Below are positions 22,900 through 34,455 of a stretch of DNA of 64,000 nucleotides, piece after piece (positions within the stretch are counted from its first letter, which is position 1; every line of letters begins with the position of its first letter). The notes under the pieces are model-generated. The model was not told the DNA's origin. It saw only the letters and a list, made by a program, of their open reading frames with translations, and made no database searches. Position numbers and translations under genes: made by a program. The DNA comes from Whitmania pigra (lineage: Eukaryota; Annelida; Clitellata; Hirudinida; Haemopidae), in the NCBI GenBank assembly GCA_021613335.1, contig JAJTWR010000228.1, positions 1,502,001 to 1,566,000 on the forward strand, read 5' to 3'.

Positions 22900-25023
22900 T
22901 CAATAACCAAACTTCTCGTTCAGTTTTGTTCTGCCGTCTCCTATCTGATCTTCCGGTGGGAGCCATGAAGACTCTTCTGGGAGCGATTTCAACAGCTCAT
23001 CCTCAGCGCTAGCCTTGGAGTTTGATTCGTGCTCGTCATCTAAAATGCCAGAATCTTTCCTGATGGGGTGCTTTACTAAGGGAAGTGATGGCAGAGAACT
23101 TTCCTCTGTCTTTGAAGAAGATCTCTTTCTCTTCTTTGAATCAGAATTTGGGTTTTGCTTTGGCGATTCTTCTGGTTCTATCTTGGTTTCTTCATTTCTA
23201 AGCTTTTTTGGACTGGGTACGGCTTCAATCTCGACAGGAGGATTGGTGGCAGGGAGGGAATCATCTTTTGGATTTTGATCCTCATCTTCCTCCTCCTCTT
23301 CATCATCAACATCTCTTTCTTCCTTGATGGATTCCTTCGACTGATCCTCAGTCTTTGGCAGGTTCAATTTGCTGAATTTATTCTTCCCGAAGAGTGCCAG
23401 AGGTGTCGGTTTCTTCTCGGGATTCGGGATTATCTTGACCTCAAATGGCTTTGCTATGGCGATCAACGATTCCAGCTTGGTTCTCGTGTGTCTGAGTTCA
23501 GTGAGGCGTGCTTTCATGGAAATTTTTGTTTTGACACTGAGTCCTCCAAGTTTAACCGTTTTCATGAAGGCATCCAATGCATCACACTCCTCGTTATCAG
23601 CCGCCATGCTGGCCTTGGCCCTTTTACACAACTCCTCATCTTTTTTGAGACCCTGCTCTATTTCTGTAATCTCTTTGGTCACTTCTGCAAGCTTAGCCAT
23701 TAGGCTTTCATGGGTTTCAGACTTTCCTGGCAGGTTTTTTTTCATCCGTTTCTCTCTCTTTTTCTCCAGGTCGCCTGTCCTATCGAAGAAGCTGTCTTCG
23801 TCACTGTCATAGTAGTCATTTTCTGCCCAATCCTTCTTTCTTTTCTTCGATCGTGACTCGTGCGTGGCTTGTCTGAGGAGTCCCATCTTATCAAGAATCC
23901 TGCAAGCCTCGAGGGCACAAGCTACAATTGCCTCTCTCCTCTTGCCATCCACGGGGACTTCTGCGTAGATCGGCCTGCCATTAGAATTGTCTATGGGAAG
24001 CTCCAACCTACACTTCTTCCTTGAGCCAAGACCAAAAGTGGAGTTGTCTTCGATGAATTCGTAATCAGGAGCATCGAGACCTTCCCTTTCAAAAAAGCCT
24101 TTTATAGATTTCTTTGGATCGTCAAGGTATAATGACTCGTCTGTTAGAGATGAATCGGCAAACGGGTTTTCGGCATCTGGATTTTCTTCGGCTGCATCAT
24201 CATCCATTCCCCAAGTACAGAACTCATTTCGTTTGCTGAAGGCTTCAGACATGTGCTGCCTCTCACTCTCCTGGTCCTCGGCCATCTCCTTCATCTTGCG
24301 AGCCAGTTTAGCTTCTTCCTTCATCCTTGTCATCTCTGCAAAGCTCAGCTCTGTCTCTTGGTCGCAGTCATCTGGAGGTCCTTCCACGACAAAAAGTCTT
24401 GTGCTACCTCCGAATTTGATGACATAGCCAACCCTGAGTCTCACGAACACCTCAGACTTTATTCTCTGTTTGTTCACTGTTGTACCGTGGGTGCTGTCAA
24501 GATCGTACAGATACCAGCCACTCTTTGTCTGATCATCATCACCTTTTTGAAGCCTGTACTGAAATACTGCGTGATGTCTCGAGATGGTAGGATGATCCAT
24601 TTGATGGTCGCAGCTTTGCAACCTTCCAAATACAAACATAGATTTCCCCTCAAGAGAAATTTCATCTATTTTTGTTCCTTCTTTGATAACTTCCAGTTTG
24701 TATTTTCCAGAATCTGCACCAACACCACCCCAAGATGGTTCCTTGTACGAAAAGCTGGAAGACATTTCTAGTTGCTTCAGTTTCTCAGCAGGAGAAATGG
24801 GCTCACTTTTTTTAGTTCTCTCCTTAACTGGTTCCTTCTCATTTGCTTTTGAATCGTTTTTGTTTTCACCAGATTCAATTTTATTTTCAGAAAATTTCGA
24901 CTGTGACAATTCGTTTGCTGTAGCATTTTTCTTCTTAGCGCGAAATCCAATCAAAGTTGGCACTTTGAATTCGCCTTCTTTAACATCCTTTTCACTTTGA
25001 ATGATATCTTTCAAATCATCCAT
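22900..25023 (-). CDS. SLC4A1AP: Kanadaptin (SLC4A1AP) homologue, intronless
   Basis: The 707-residue frame is uninterrupted; the human protein is about 800 residues. The N-terminal 100 residues are low-complexity and charged, then comes the family block EPSWGGVGADSGKYKLEVIK. An FHA domain spans about residues 107-218, with FGRLQSCD, the phosphothreonine-binding HPTISRHHAVFQY and STHGTTVN. A middle region ends LPIDNSNGRPIYAEVPVDGK, followed by coiled coil and an acidic, Lys/Ser-rich C-terminus. Kanadaptin is a mainly nuclear protein first described as an anion-exchanger binder; FHA domains bind phosphothreonine peptides. Its true role is uncertain. It converges on PPIP5K. The first ATG (25023) opens the conserved region, and I see no upstream exon. 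Confidence 0.92.
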   Translation of the reverse strand: MDDLKDIIQSEKDVKEGEFKVPTLIGFRAKKKNATANELSQSKFSENKIESGENKNDSKANEKEPVKERTKKSEPISPAEKLKQLEMSSSFSYKEPSWGGVGADSGKYKLEVIKEGTKIDEISLEGKSMFVFGRLQSCDHQMDHPTISRHHAVFQYRLQKGDDDQTKSGWYLYDLDSTHGTTVNKQRIKSEVFVRLRVGYVIKFGGSTRLFVVEGPPDDCDQETELSFAEMTRMKEEAKLARKMKEMAEDQESERQHMSEAFSKRNEFCTWGMDDDAAEENPDAENPFADSSLTDESLYLDDPKKSIKGFFEREGLDAPDYEFIEDNSTFGLGSRKKCRLELPIDNSNGRPIYAEVPVDGKRREAIVACALEACRILDKMGLLRQATHESRSKKRKKDWAENDYYDSDEDSFFDRTGDLEKKREKRMKKNLPGKSETHESLMAKLAEVTKEITEIEQGLKKDEELCKRAKASMAADNEECDALDAFMKTVKLGGLSVKTKISMKARLTELRHTRTKLESLIAIAKPFEVKIIPNPEKKPTPLALFGKNKFSKLNLPKTEDQSKESIKEERDVDDEEEEEDEDQNPKDDSLPATNPPVEIEAVPSPKKLRNEETKIEPEESPKQNPNSDSKKRKRSSSKTEESSLPSLPLVKHPIRKDSGILDDEHESNSKASAEDELLKSLPEESSWLPPEDQIGDGRTKLNEKFGY

Positions 25024-25410
25024 ATGATTACTAATATTATTTACTTGATAAAGAACGTAAAACTATTGCGATTGTTTATTTAACCTAGGTTATTTTAGCA
25101 TACGTTCCCAAACATCACTTGTAAACAAAAGATATGAAATTTTTATTAATTAACATTAATTTACATTATTTTATTGACTTTTCCATAAATATTTAAAAAA
25201 TTGAAACTGTTTGACGAAAATGCAATGTAATCAGTTTTATTCGAGCTATTTCAATTAAGCCTATCTAAATTTGGATAATTAAACATGGATGACTTAAAAA
25301 TGGCTTATCACTTAGGTTTTATTTCTTAAACCACTACAAATTTATTGTGACGTTGCTTGAAGAAATAAAATATAATAGCAGCATCCGCGCCGATGAGCGT
25401 CTAGAACTGA

Positions 25411-26690
25411 TTAAAATAATAATATTTTATATAATACAATTTGTTGCCACTCCCTACTTCTAAAAGTCAGTCTGCAAATTCTCTCTCGGTAACAAGAGCT
25501 CGCATGTTTCGAATGAGTTTCATAACATTTAGTTCCGACCAAATATGATGTCTCTTCAAACAGCTGGCAGTCAGAGATCGCGAGCCTCTCAATATAACAT
25601 TCCAAACCCGACGAAAATCACCCCTAAATAAGATGGAACTTTTTGTTAAATCTTTGAGAAGCCTTTTCACCGCGAGGAAGGCATGCACCTGAGTCATTTG
25701 AGCTTATCCCATATTATTAATTTTTAGTCCAATAGTACTTTCTACGCGTCTGGCATGTTGGGTTGGACGCTGCTCGTTGGAGTTCTTACATCCGGTGGCA
25801 GATTTGCTGCTATTCCAGTCAGAGGCGTAGCTAAGGGGGGTACATATGTCCCCGGGCGCCAAAATGAGGCTTAATGCGTCAATGGGACAGGATCGTCTCA
25901 GTGATCTTGCTCTTCTTAGTATAGAAAGAGAAACGCTTGAGAAATCAGGCTTTGATGACGTTATTGATCAACTGTTAAATCAAGAAAAATAAATCTATTT
26001 TAGACAATATTAGACTACTAAATCATCTTAGACTGTGACTGATTGGGTGAAGCATGCGCTACTATTTGTAGAACGTTTTTTCACTTTTAAATGGATGCCT
26101 TGTGCCATTAAAATTTGATTGTTATTTCAATTTCAAATTTAGTGTAATACGGTAAGATTAAATATATAGACATGGAAAAGGGCGCCAATTCTATAGTTTG
26201 CCCCCGGGCGAAAAATACCCAGGCTACGCCTCTGATTCCAGTTGATGCTATTGGAGTAGCTTGATGTCTTTTTCCTCTTATAATATGTAAAATTGTACTT
26301 TAAACGAAAGTCTTTACCTGCTGGGCATTTAGATAAATGTTGAAGCGAAACTTTTCCATCATGACAACATTTCGTAAAGTTTTTAGAAGGGTTTAGTTCA
26401 TTTATCCACAAGAAGGCACCATAGTATTTGCAAGTCTGATTCATATTAGCACACATATGTTTTTCAATGTCATGTTCATTAAAATTATTTACATCCACTG
26501 CAGATTTACATTGACTTTTTTGGTTCTTCGCATTTGAATATGTCCTTGTCTTTGATGTTCATTTTCGTTACTTTTTTGATCTCCCTCAGCTTTATTTCTT
26601 TTTGCTTTTCTTTGATTAGTTTCTTGTTCAGATTCAGTAGTTCCTGAGCTTGTTGGACTTGAATACATTCTTTTTCAAGTTAATGTAACT
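25411..26690 (-). mobile_element. Relic Helitron (helicase and N-terminal fragments)
   Basis: The minus strand from about 26670 to 26500 encodes a charged Helitron N-terminal region (SESEQETNQ-like, Lys/Arg rich). A Cys-rich domain with CKYYGAFLWINELNP and FTKCCHDGKVSL follows at 26430-26310; this is the zinc-finger-like segment found before Rep in Helitron proteins. At 25697-25411, in two frames, FRGDFRRV and a following LTASCLKRHHIWSELNVMKL match the helicase part. The Rep domain is missing. A 415-bp hAT inserted between the two remnants. No clean Helitron ends are seen. Confidence 0.65.
25820..26234 (+). mobile_element. Short non-autonomous hAT with intact ends
   Basis: It starts CAGAGGCGTAGC and ends GCTACGCCTCTG, a perfect 12-bp inverted repeat, and both ends are next to the identical 8-bp duplication ATTCCAGT (25812-25819 and 26235-26242). 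A 42-codon frame at 25864-25992 (RLSDLALLSIERETLE, then FDDVIDQLLNQ) is the very end of a hAT dimerisation domain. It is therefore an internally deleted derivative. It lies within the relic Helitron. Confidence 0.92.
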
Positions 26691-27630
26691 GTAATACAAA
26701 TTTAATAGAACTCAAACAAAGAGTACAACTCGTACTCGATACAATAAAACTTTAAAGTGGAAGTATTTAAATAGAGACGGGATGTGGGATCGTAACTTAT
26801 TATGTAAATTACTGACACCCGACAGAAAATATTATAGTCGAGAATTTGTTGAACAATCGAGGGATTGAGGCGAGTTGAAAGAGCTGAGCACTGGTGTGAT
26901 GAAAGAATGAAGCGATGTCTGTGCTGTTAAGCGATGAGAAACAGAACTACTGAGCAATAAAATATGATGTAAAGCTAAATCTCATTTCAAAGATCCTAAA
27001 TTAAAACAAACTAAAAATAGAATTAGAAAGAAAATTTCAAATACGCACGACGCACTTTAGCAAAACATATAGATACATTGTTTGGTTCTCTCATGTTCCT
27101 CTCTCTAATTATTAGTTTAGATATTTTTTGTAATTAAAGGATTCCAACCTTAATGAGCACATTGTGTCTTTAAATTTTAATAAAAATTAATATTCACTTT
27201 GTTCAATGACAACAACGACAAGTTACAGTTAAGTGAGCAAGAATTTTATGCTTTGCGTTACCCCAACAATTGAGTCAGGCAAACGAACTGGTCAAGCAGG
27301 CAAGTGATTTTTTGCGAGTGACATTGATCTTAATTAACCAAGGCATGGATAATTTTCGCCGCCTCTGCTGAAAACTCTTTATAAAATTTAAATTATATTA
27401 ACTTATATATTAGATAAATAACTATTTTCTTTACATGTGTATAATTTAATGATAATTGAAATAATTTTAATTTTAATATTAAAAAATTCACAATCTTTGA
27501 TAAGATTTGCTCCTCAAAAGAGTGTACTAATTTCCAGTATGCAGAAATTAAAAAATTACTTAAAACACTTTTAACGAAGATATTGTGATCCGAAGCGGCC
27601 CAAAGGAAAATTGTCTAAAAATACAACATA

Positions 27631-29791
27631 ATGGATGGTTACTTAGATGATTATACAGGATACACTCCAAGTATTATGGAGGATTTTGCAGAAATCCGCG
27701 ACAAGTTCGTCAATGGTGCTTCTGCAAGCTTCAAGACCTTCTTGGATCTGTGGCAAGAACTGAAGTTTGAATACCTTTTCATGGGAATAGACGATCCAAA
27801 GTACGGCTACTATGTAAGTACATTTATCATTTTTCCCGTATTCTTTGATGTGATAACTATTTGGAAAATTACTGATGGCGCACCAACTGTAGCTATTTAT
27901 TCTTAATATGACATCAATGATATTAGTATAGCATCACTGCGCAATAGTTACAAAATGAATAATTAATCAATTCATAATTCTGTTTTTCTAGTACGGCAAA
28001 GATCTTCTTAGGGCAGCCCTTGGATACACCGATCCATCCAATATGCCGCTGGTGCGAATTTTGGGCATCTACTTGTGCTATGGAATATACGTGAGCTACC
28101 CATTCCACGACGCTATCAAGATACCTGTAAGTTAGAGAATTACTTCCAATTATTTTTAATTGTTTTGTTTGAATAAGCCTTTTTTATATAATTAAATATG
28201 CTTATGTTATTAAGATATTAACATTTTAATTTCATTATTTACTCTTAAATTGTTAACATCATAAATGTCGCCTCAAACAGATTCGAATGACTCCAGAAGA
28301 GTGGCTGGCCATGGGTACTTTTGTCAAGGAAATCAACGATCAAGTCTTGGCTGGAACAGGTGAGATATCTGGAAGGTTAAAAACCAATAAGTGCTTATTC
28401 ATTAACATACTTAATTAATTGTATGCAGCTCCTGAAAAAGAAGTATGGCATGTTGTTCACGTTTTCAATATGCTGAGGAAAGAAAAGGCATTCTGCCTGG
28501 CTTTGACCAAGATGGAGGTAAACATTTACACATCCATAATTTATGCTTTTTATTTTTGCGATCAATTAACGATTAAGTAAATATTGATAAAATTAATTCT
28601 GATATTTATTTCCAGCTATTCCCTCAATCGCACAGACTTCTGAATCTGGAGGAAGAGGATGAACGAGAGAATGTGAATCGACCATCAGCCGTCAATAAGA
28701 TATTCAACTCCATGGTTTTAGGCGTGAGTAATTATATTACATCGTTTATATTATTTTAGTTTACTGTAAATATTTACATTTCTTATTTAAAAGAGTTGAC
28801 TACAATCAATCATAAATTTAATGTATGTCGTTTACATTATATTATTCCTACTTCGGACTTTTAGAGAGGGTTATTAATAATATTGAAACAATAACGTTTG
28901 CAGAACTGATACTATTACAATGCGTTTGTAACTTATTTCAGTCATTTAACTAGATCAAATAATTATCAAACAAATACTTCCGTTCTAGGAGCTGGAAGCA
29001 ACTCAGCAGGAATACGAGATGAGAAAACAAGAAGCCATTGCAGCCAATCCAGACTTACAACTTTTGCCGGAAGGAGACATCATGGAGAAGTTAAGAGAGT
29101 AAGTGATCTAATATTTGTGGCTTAACTGTACCTTTTTTTTCCAAAAAGAAATGTTCCTCTGTGACAGACAGATATGTAAACTATGTAAATTGTCCATGTA
29201 AATTAGCTTTCTGCTCTAACGTGGAAATATTGCCTTGAATGAATTTTAAGCAGTAACCATTATAATTGTTGTTTAAAAGAGTTTACTACAATATTTTTAA
29301 TTTATATTTTTTTAGGATCATAGATCACAGAGGCAATAAAAGAACTTCGTGCAATAAGGTACTCGCATTTTGTCACTAATTTTTAGTCAATTTTTGTTGA
29401 ACGCGTGGAATTACCACTAATTCGTTATCGTTGTTTCTTTTAAAACGATTCCTTACAAACTCGATTTTTCATTTACAGAAAATCTCAATTAACGATAATT
29501 CTGAAGCTGAAGCAGATGCGGTAAGTATTTATTTATCTTATTTCTCTCATTTATTTTATTTAGCAGATCTTAATTCAAATAAACTTATATCTTTAGGTCA
29601 AAATTCGCTTGAGAGACTCCAGAGTTGGAAAAAAATGTCCAAAAGCACCAAACAAGAGGAAATGGAAGATGGAACAAGCTCCTGCGTCCGCACCAAAGAG
29701 GGCTCGCACGAACTCGACAGTGGTTGTCCAAGATGATAATGAAGTCAGCAATGAAGACGATCTATCATTTTTAATGGATCTAATGTCCTAA
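27631..29791 (+). CDS. SNAPC1: SNAPC1 (SNAP43), snRNA-activating protein complex subunit 1
   Basis: SNAPC binds the proximal sequence element of snRNA promoters; subunit 1 is a scaffold for pol II and pol III transcription. Nine exons encode about 327 residues: 27631-27813, 27992-28126, 28281-28359, 28429-28517, 28616-28723, 28989-29098, 29316-29358, 29479-29520 and 29597-29791. The N-terminal half carries the family fold: FKTFLDLWQELKFEYLFMG, VRILGIYLCYGIYVS and the RMTPEEWLAM block, then VWHVVHVFNMLRKEKAF. The C-terminus is a basic, low-complexity tail (KIRLRDSRVGKKCPKAPNKR) ending in an acidic stretch, as in the family. Phases of all nine exons fit. The human protein is 368 residues. Confidence 0.87.
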
Positions 29792-29880
29792 TTCTTTGAG
29801 ACCGAGGCTACCGCATAATATTGCCACGGTAGAATCAGAACTAATATTTTTATCTTCCTTTATAAGGCCACTACATATCA

Positions 29881-29886
29881 AATAAA
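29881..29886 (+). terminator. SNAPC1 polyadenylation signal
   Basis: AATAAA lies 90 bp after the SNAPC1 stop codon. Confidence 0.6.
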
Positions 29887-30349
29887 AGTTTCTTCTACGC
29901 TCAAATCCGTCTATTATAATTTTGAAAATAATGATAATAATAACATTAATATTGGATATATCTATCATAACGGCTAAATAAAAGGATCATGAAATTGCTT
30001 AATATTTCGATGTTAAAAGTAAAAACAAGGAAATTCAATGAAGCTGGAAAATAGATAATATCTGGATTGAGACATCGCAAGGAAGAAAAAATGCTAGTTC
30101 ACATAGTTTACAAGATCTACTTGTTAAATTTCTTTGAAATTTTGCAGGATGTTTTGTATACAATAAAGAGATATTATGTATAAATTGAGTAATACTGAAC
30201 TTATATTTAACGAGTTATCACAAAAATATGGGTTGTCCTCAAGGTTTCTGTCCAGACTGTATTAATAAGTAGAATATGTTAAGTGTTAGTTCAACATCCA
30301 ACGTCACAACTTTTTCTCCAGCAGTTCAAAAAGTATAAGGGAAGTGGGA

Positions 30350-31368
30350 AGTGTTAACTAATGATATTTCCATTAATGGTAATTGAAATAGGAATTATTT
30401 TTTATCGATAATGGAAATTAAAATTTGGGAATGGGAATTGCCTGAAAAAATGGAAATAGAATGAGAAATAAAATTTATTTTGTAAAATGGAATTATAATG
30501 AGAAATAGAAATTATTTCTGAGGTCAATTTGATTTAACTCTAGCTTAGTTAACAAATAATATTAGGTTTGAATTTTCCAATCTTGTATCTATGCTAACTT
30601 ATTTCAGTCAATTACAGTTATATTTTTCAAAAACATTGTCGTAGCGTTTTTTGTTGTGTTACATAGTATTTGTTTTGTAGCGGAGGAATATATTAAAAAA
30701 AAGAGTCCTTGAAGTGAAGCTTCAATAGTCATTTCTAACCTTACATAAAACATAGTTTGTAATAATTTCTGAGACTTTGAAATGAGTTCATCCAAATCAC
30801 CTAGTGGTAGAAAAAGAGATAGCATAATCAGCTAATATAATAGTTGATATAAAAGAAAAACATAATGATGCAATGAATTTCTGGAAAGAAAAGACTACTC
30901 GTTGCAGTAAATTGTATGAGTTAGCCCAGGACTTATTGTCAGCTTCTCGGGCCTACATGGAGCAGATATTTTCGCTCTGCAGCATCCTGACTACAGGACG
31001 TCGCAACCGAATGCAACAGCCCTTGGAGATGAGAGATTTTCTCAAACTAAATTCATTGTGATAGATTTTTTGCTCTGTGACTGTATGATTTGGCTAACTT
31101 TGGCAATAGATGTTTCATAATTTAGATGTTAGCTATTGCATATTAGTGGTAGTTGTAGCATTAGTCTAAGGATGCTTTTATAATCATTTCAACTTTTGAA
31201 AAGGCCGGAAAGGAAAACGAAAATATTGAAAATGGAATTAAAATAGGAACAGAAATAGAAAGTAGAAATTATTTCAGCAATGGTAATTAGAATTGAATAG
31301 AAATTTTAGGGCGTTTGAATAGAATTAGAATTGTAATAGAAATTATTTGGCGAATGGAAATAACACTG
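30350..31368 (+). mobile_element. Relic hAT element
   Basis: The right end reads GGAAATAACACTG and the left end begins AGTGTTAACT with TATTTCCATT close by, so the termini are imperfect inverted repeats of the CAGTGTTATTTCC type. Between them lie purine-rich GGAATAGAAAT words near both ends and a transposase remnant. No matching 8-bp target duplication could be read, so the ends are approximate. Confidence 0.6.
30873..31061 (+). pseudogene. hAT transposase dimerisation-domain fragment
   Basis: LYELAQDLLSASRAYMEQIF and LTTGRRNRMQQPLEM match the C-terminal hAT dimerisation block (W..., ...R.F S ... R). Only 62 codons remain open. It belongs to the relic element around it. Confidence 0.7.
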
Positions 31369-31712
31369 GTGTCAGCCGTGCTTTAATTAGAGTATAGCAT
31401 GTACAAAACTGAGGAAAGAGAGCCTTTTAACAAATTGTACCAATGTTTGTAGAAAAATGAAAAAATTGTAAATAAATAATAAATGAAACAAAAGTAATGG
31501 AAACTGTAAACATTTTGTTTGATATTTAAATATCAATGAGTAATAAAATAAATGTCAAAAATTTTAATTTAATTATTATAGCATTTAATAGTTAAATTTA
31601 TGTTCAGTATCTTTTCCCGACGATGATATGGGAGCAAGAGATATTATAAGCCTACTGTCGACCAATAAACAAAGATCTTTACATACAGACGAATCTTATA
31701 CACAGCAATATC

Positions 31713-33128
31713 ATGGAATTGAACAAAGAAGTTAATCGTAGAGACGATGACAGGGATCGGAACAAACGAAAAGAGCGCAGTAGAGACAAAAGTAGAGAAA
31801 GACACAGAGACAGAAGCAGAGAGAAGCACAGAGACAAAAGCAGAGAGAAGCACAGAGACAGAAGCAGAGAGAGGCACAGAGACAGGAGCAAGGATAGGCA
31901 ACGTGATCAAAGCAGAAATGAAGACAGGAGGTCCAAGAAAGACAGATCCAGAAGTCGGTCTGAAGTAAGACAAACTCAACGTCAGAGGAAACCCAACAAA
32001 TTCTGGGACATCCCACCCGTCGGCTTCGAAAATGTCCCCGTCATTGAATACAAGGCCATGCTCGCCAGCGGACAGGTGCCAGTACCACCAGTCAACGTTA
32101 CAGGACCCGCCGTGCTGAGCACCAACATCCCATTTGTCGGTAATGCAGTCAGTAGACAGGCAAGGAGATTATATGTTGGAAACATTCCGTTCGGCATAGG
32201 AGAGGAGGATATGAAGATCTACTTCAATGAACAGATGAAGGTCAGTGGATTAAGTCAGGCACCTGGAGATCCTGTCATCGCCTGCCAGATCAATATGGAC
32301 AAGAACTTTGCCTTCCTAGAGTTCAGATCGGTCGACGAGTGTACGCAGGCCATGGCATTCGACGGTCTCTTGTTTAATGGGCAATCCTTAAAGATAAGAA
32401 GGCCGAGAGACTACCAGCCCCTACCAGGTACACTTGAAAATCCATCAGTTACCGTGCTCGGCGTTGTTTCAACGCAAGTCAGCGACAGTTTCGAGAAGCT
32501 GTACGTCGGTAACTTGCCAACCATGCTGCAAGAAGATGCAGTCAAAGAACTCCTAACTTCTTTCGGACCTCTAAAAGCTTTCAACCTTGTTATGGAGGTC
32601 GGATCTGCACTTTCTAAGGGCTATGCCTTTTGCGAATATCTAGATCCTGTAAATACAGAACACGCCATTCAGGGTCTGAACGGTCTCGATATTGGAGACA
32701 AAAAGCTCATCGTTCAGAGGGCCAGCATCGGCAAGAATCCTTTGGCCCACGGTGGAATGTTGACCACCATGCACATACCTGGCGCCGACATTGGAGAATT
32801 GAAAAATAACATTAATGCAGATTCTTGCCCCGTACTCTGTCTTTCCAACATGGTAACGAGCGAGGACTTGGAGAACGAAGAAGATTACGAGGACATCATG
32901 GAGGATATAAAATTAGAATGCGGCAAGTTCGGCACAGTCATCAGCCTGGAAATTCCCAGGCCTATCCATGGGGTCGAAGTCAGAGGTGTCGGTCAGATAT
33001 TCGTGGAGTTTGCCAACAGTGAAGATTGCAAGAATGCCGAGAAAAACCTCACAAATCGCAAATTTAACAACAAGAGAGTAGCCACTAAGTTTATGGACCT
33101 TGATACCTATCAAAGGAGAGATTTTTAG
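31713..33128 (+). CDS. U2AF2: U2AF large subunit (U2AF65), intronless copy A
   Basis: U2AF65 binds the polypyrimidine tract at 3' splice sites and recruits U2 snRNP. The 471 residues comprise an RS domain (about 1-95, with RSREKHRDKSREKHRDRSRE repeats), a U2AF35-binding ligand motif around Trp98 (KFWDIPPVGF), RRM1 (about 152-235, RRLYVGNIPFG with NFAFLEFRS), RRM2 (about 262-340, EKLYVGNLPT with KGYAFCEY) and a C-terminal UHM (about 373-465, VLCLSNM ... IFVEF). The end RRDF lacks the final Trp of the human RRDFW. Orthologues usually have many introns; this copy has none. AATAAA lies 76 bp after the stop (33204). It faces copy B tail to tail. Confidence 0.95.
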   Translation: MELNKEVNRRDDDRDRNKRKERSRDKSRERHRDRSREKHRDKSREKHRDRSRERHRDRSKDRQRDQSRNEDRRSKKDRSRSRSEVRQTQRQRKPNKFWDIPPVGFENVPVIEYKAMLASGQVPVPPVNVTGPAVLSTNIPFVGNAVSRQARRLYVGNIPFGIGEEDMKIYFNEQMKVSGLSQAPGDPVIACQINMDKNFAFLEFRSVDECTQAMAFDGLLFNGQSLKIRRPRDYQPLPGTLENPSVTVLGVVSTQVSDSFEKLYVGNLPTMLQEDAVKELLTSFGPLKAFNLVMEVGSALSKGYAFCEYLDPVNTEHAIQGLNGLDIGDKKLIVQRASIGKNPLAHGGMLTTMHIPGADIGELKNNINADSCPVLCLSNMVTSEDLENEEDYEDIMEDIKLECGKFGTVISLEIPRPIHGVEVRGVGQIFVEFANSEDCKNAEKNLTNRKFNNKRVATKFMDLDTYQRRDF

Positions 33129-33721
33129 TGATTTAAAAAAGATTGCAGTGTTTTGTTTGTAAATGGAATTATTTCATTGAATGTTTACTATACATTAGAG
33201 TTAAATAAATAAAAATATTTAAAAATAAAATGAGTTTATGGAGAGTTTTGCCTAAAATTATTTTAAAGATCTGTCTAATATGGATCAAATAGGATCAATT
33301 AATAGTAATAATTTATTACTATATTTATTTTATTCTATGTATTTTTTATAAGTGTCGATTGTCCGAAAATCAGTATCAACATATGAACGCCCACTGGCAG
33401 TAGGATACCTTTGGCAATTTTTAATTCATCAAGGAAAATACCGACGCAGAACGAGCAGTTTATAAGTGAAGCGATGATGTGGGCAACCTTAGATTAGCAA
33501 GAACTTCACTAATCTGATCAGAGCCCGAGCTGTGAGATTGCTTAGGAGTTCCCGATATTTGAATAATTTCTTCAGGATTAACAATTTCCAAATACATTGA
33601 TTGATAAACAAGATCCCCGAGATACTGCTTATAAAAAGTATTGCTTATAAAAGCATACGTGGCCATATTTAATCACAATGTTCATATTTGAATCAAAGGA
33701 AGCAAAATCATATAAGTTCGC

Positions 33722-33958
33722 ATGCCAACTGTTCAAACAAAAATAACTATGCGTTCAGCGTTGGAAGGTTCATCGTCAAACTTGAATAAACATATGGAAC
33801 GCATGCATCCAGCACATGTTTCGAAATATGAATTGTTGACAAGAAGTGCACGTAAGAGAAAGGCAGACAACGACTATGAGAGCGAAAGGGGAAATTTCAC
33901 AAAAATAACAGTTTCCCAGTCATTTCTGACATTGAGCAGTCGTCGGATTAGAACTTAG
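33722..33958 (+). pseudogene. BED-type zinc-finger fragment of a hAT transposase
   Basis: GSSSNLNKHMERMHPAH is the end of a BED finger (the His-X-H part) as found at the N-terminus of hAT transposases. The upstream Cys residues are in another frame and the rest of the transposase is absent. It is a transposon relic. Confidence 0.55.
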
Positions 33959-34105
33959 TTATGTTGAAAGTTAACAAACATTTGTGATTGCAAACAAAGA
34001 ATAAAAACACTTGTATTGCTTAAAATGTTATTGATTAAGTACTTAATGCAATTACTAGCAGTTAGTACCAACAATTGATACATAGACATTTAGATAATAT
34101 TAAAA

Positions 34106-34455
34106 TATGTATGATCACAATAACGGTGACATCAGTACTTTTACTTTTTAATTAACTTTTAATTGATGTAACGTTTTACTTTTATTTAAGTTCATCTTTG
34201 AGGTATTACTTGTACTTTCACCTAATTATTGAAATGCGGTACTTTTTACAACACTGAAATTATGTATGATCGCAATACCGTCGGCATCAATACTTGTACT
34301 TTGTACTTTTTAAGTAACTTTTAATTGTTTTAACATTTTATTTTTGCTTAAGTACATCTTTGAACAAATACTTTTACTTTAAATTAATTACATTTTTGAG
34401 GTATTACTTGTACTTTTACCTAATTACTGAAATGCGGTACTTTTTACAACACTGT
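34106..34455. repeat. Two tandem hAT-like termini
   Basis: GCGGTACTTTTTACAACACTG occurs ending at 34257 and again at 34455. Each copy is preceded by related TACTTTTACTT and AGGTATTACTTGTACTTT words, and each unit starts near TTATGTATGATC. CAGTGTTGTAAAAAGTACC, the inverse, is the style of a hAT terminal repeat. The arrangement looks like a tandem duplication of one element end; no transposase lies next to it. Confidence 0.6.

Larger units (their letters stand above)
25024..27630. other. Intergenic region between kanadaptin and SNAPC1, with transposon relics
   Basis: The two genes are divergent, so promoters of both should lie here. I see no clear TATA element or CpG island. A relic Helitron (25411-26690) and a small hAT (25820-26234) fill the middle. 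From 26700 to 27630 the sequence is AT-rich with no recognisable gene. Confidence 0.6.
29887..31712. other. Intergenic region between SNAPC1 and the first U2AF gene
   Basis: The region is AT-rich and largely occupied by a relic hAT (30350-31368). The last 340 bp before the U2AF start would contain its promoter. No TATA-like element stands out. Confidence 0.55.

Noticed and set aside
23015..23812. Overlapping plus-strand frames of 87-182 codons
   Set aside because: They are antisense shadows of the kanadaptin gene, which has clear domains on the minus strand.
31644..32016. Leu/Ser/Cys-rich minus-strand frames opposite the U2AF RS domain
   Set aside because: They are antisense readings of the Arg-Ser repeat; the same frames appear opposite copy B.
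33460..33666. 68-codon minus-strand frame in the U2AF spacer
   Set aside because: No recognised family and it is surrounded by transposon relics; not enough to call a gene.
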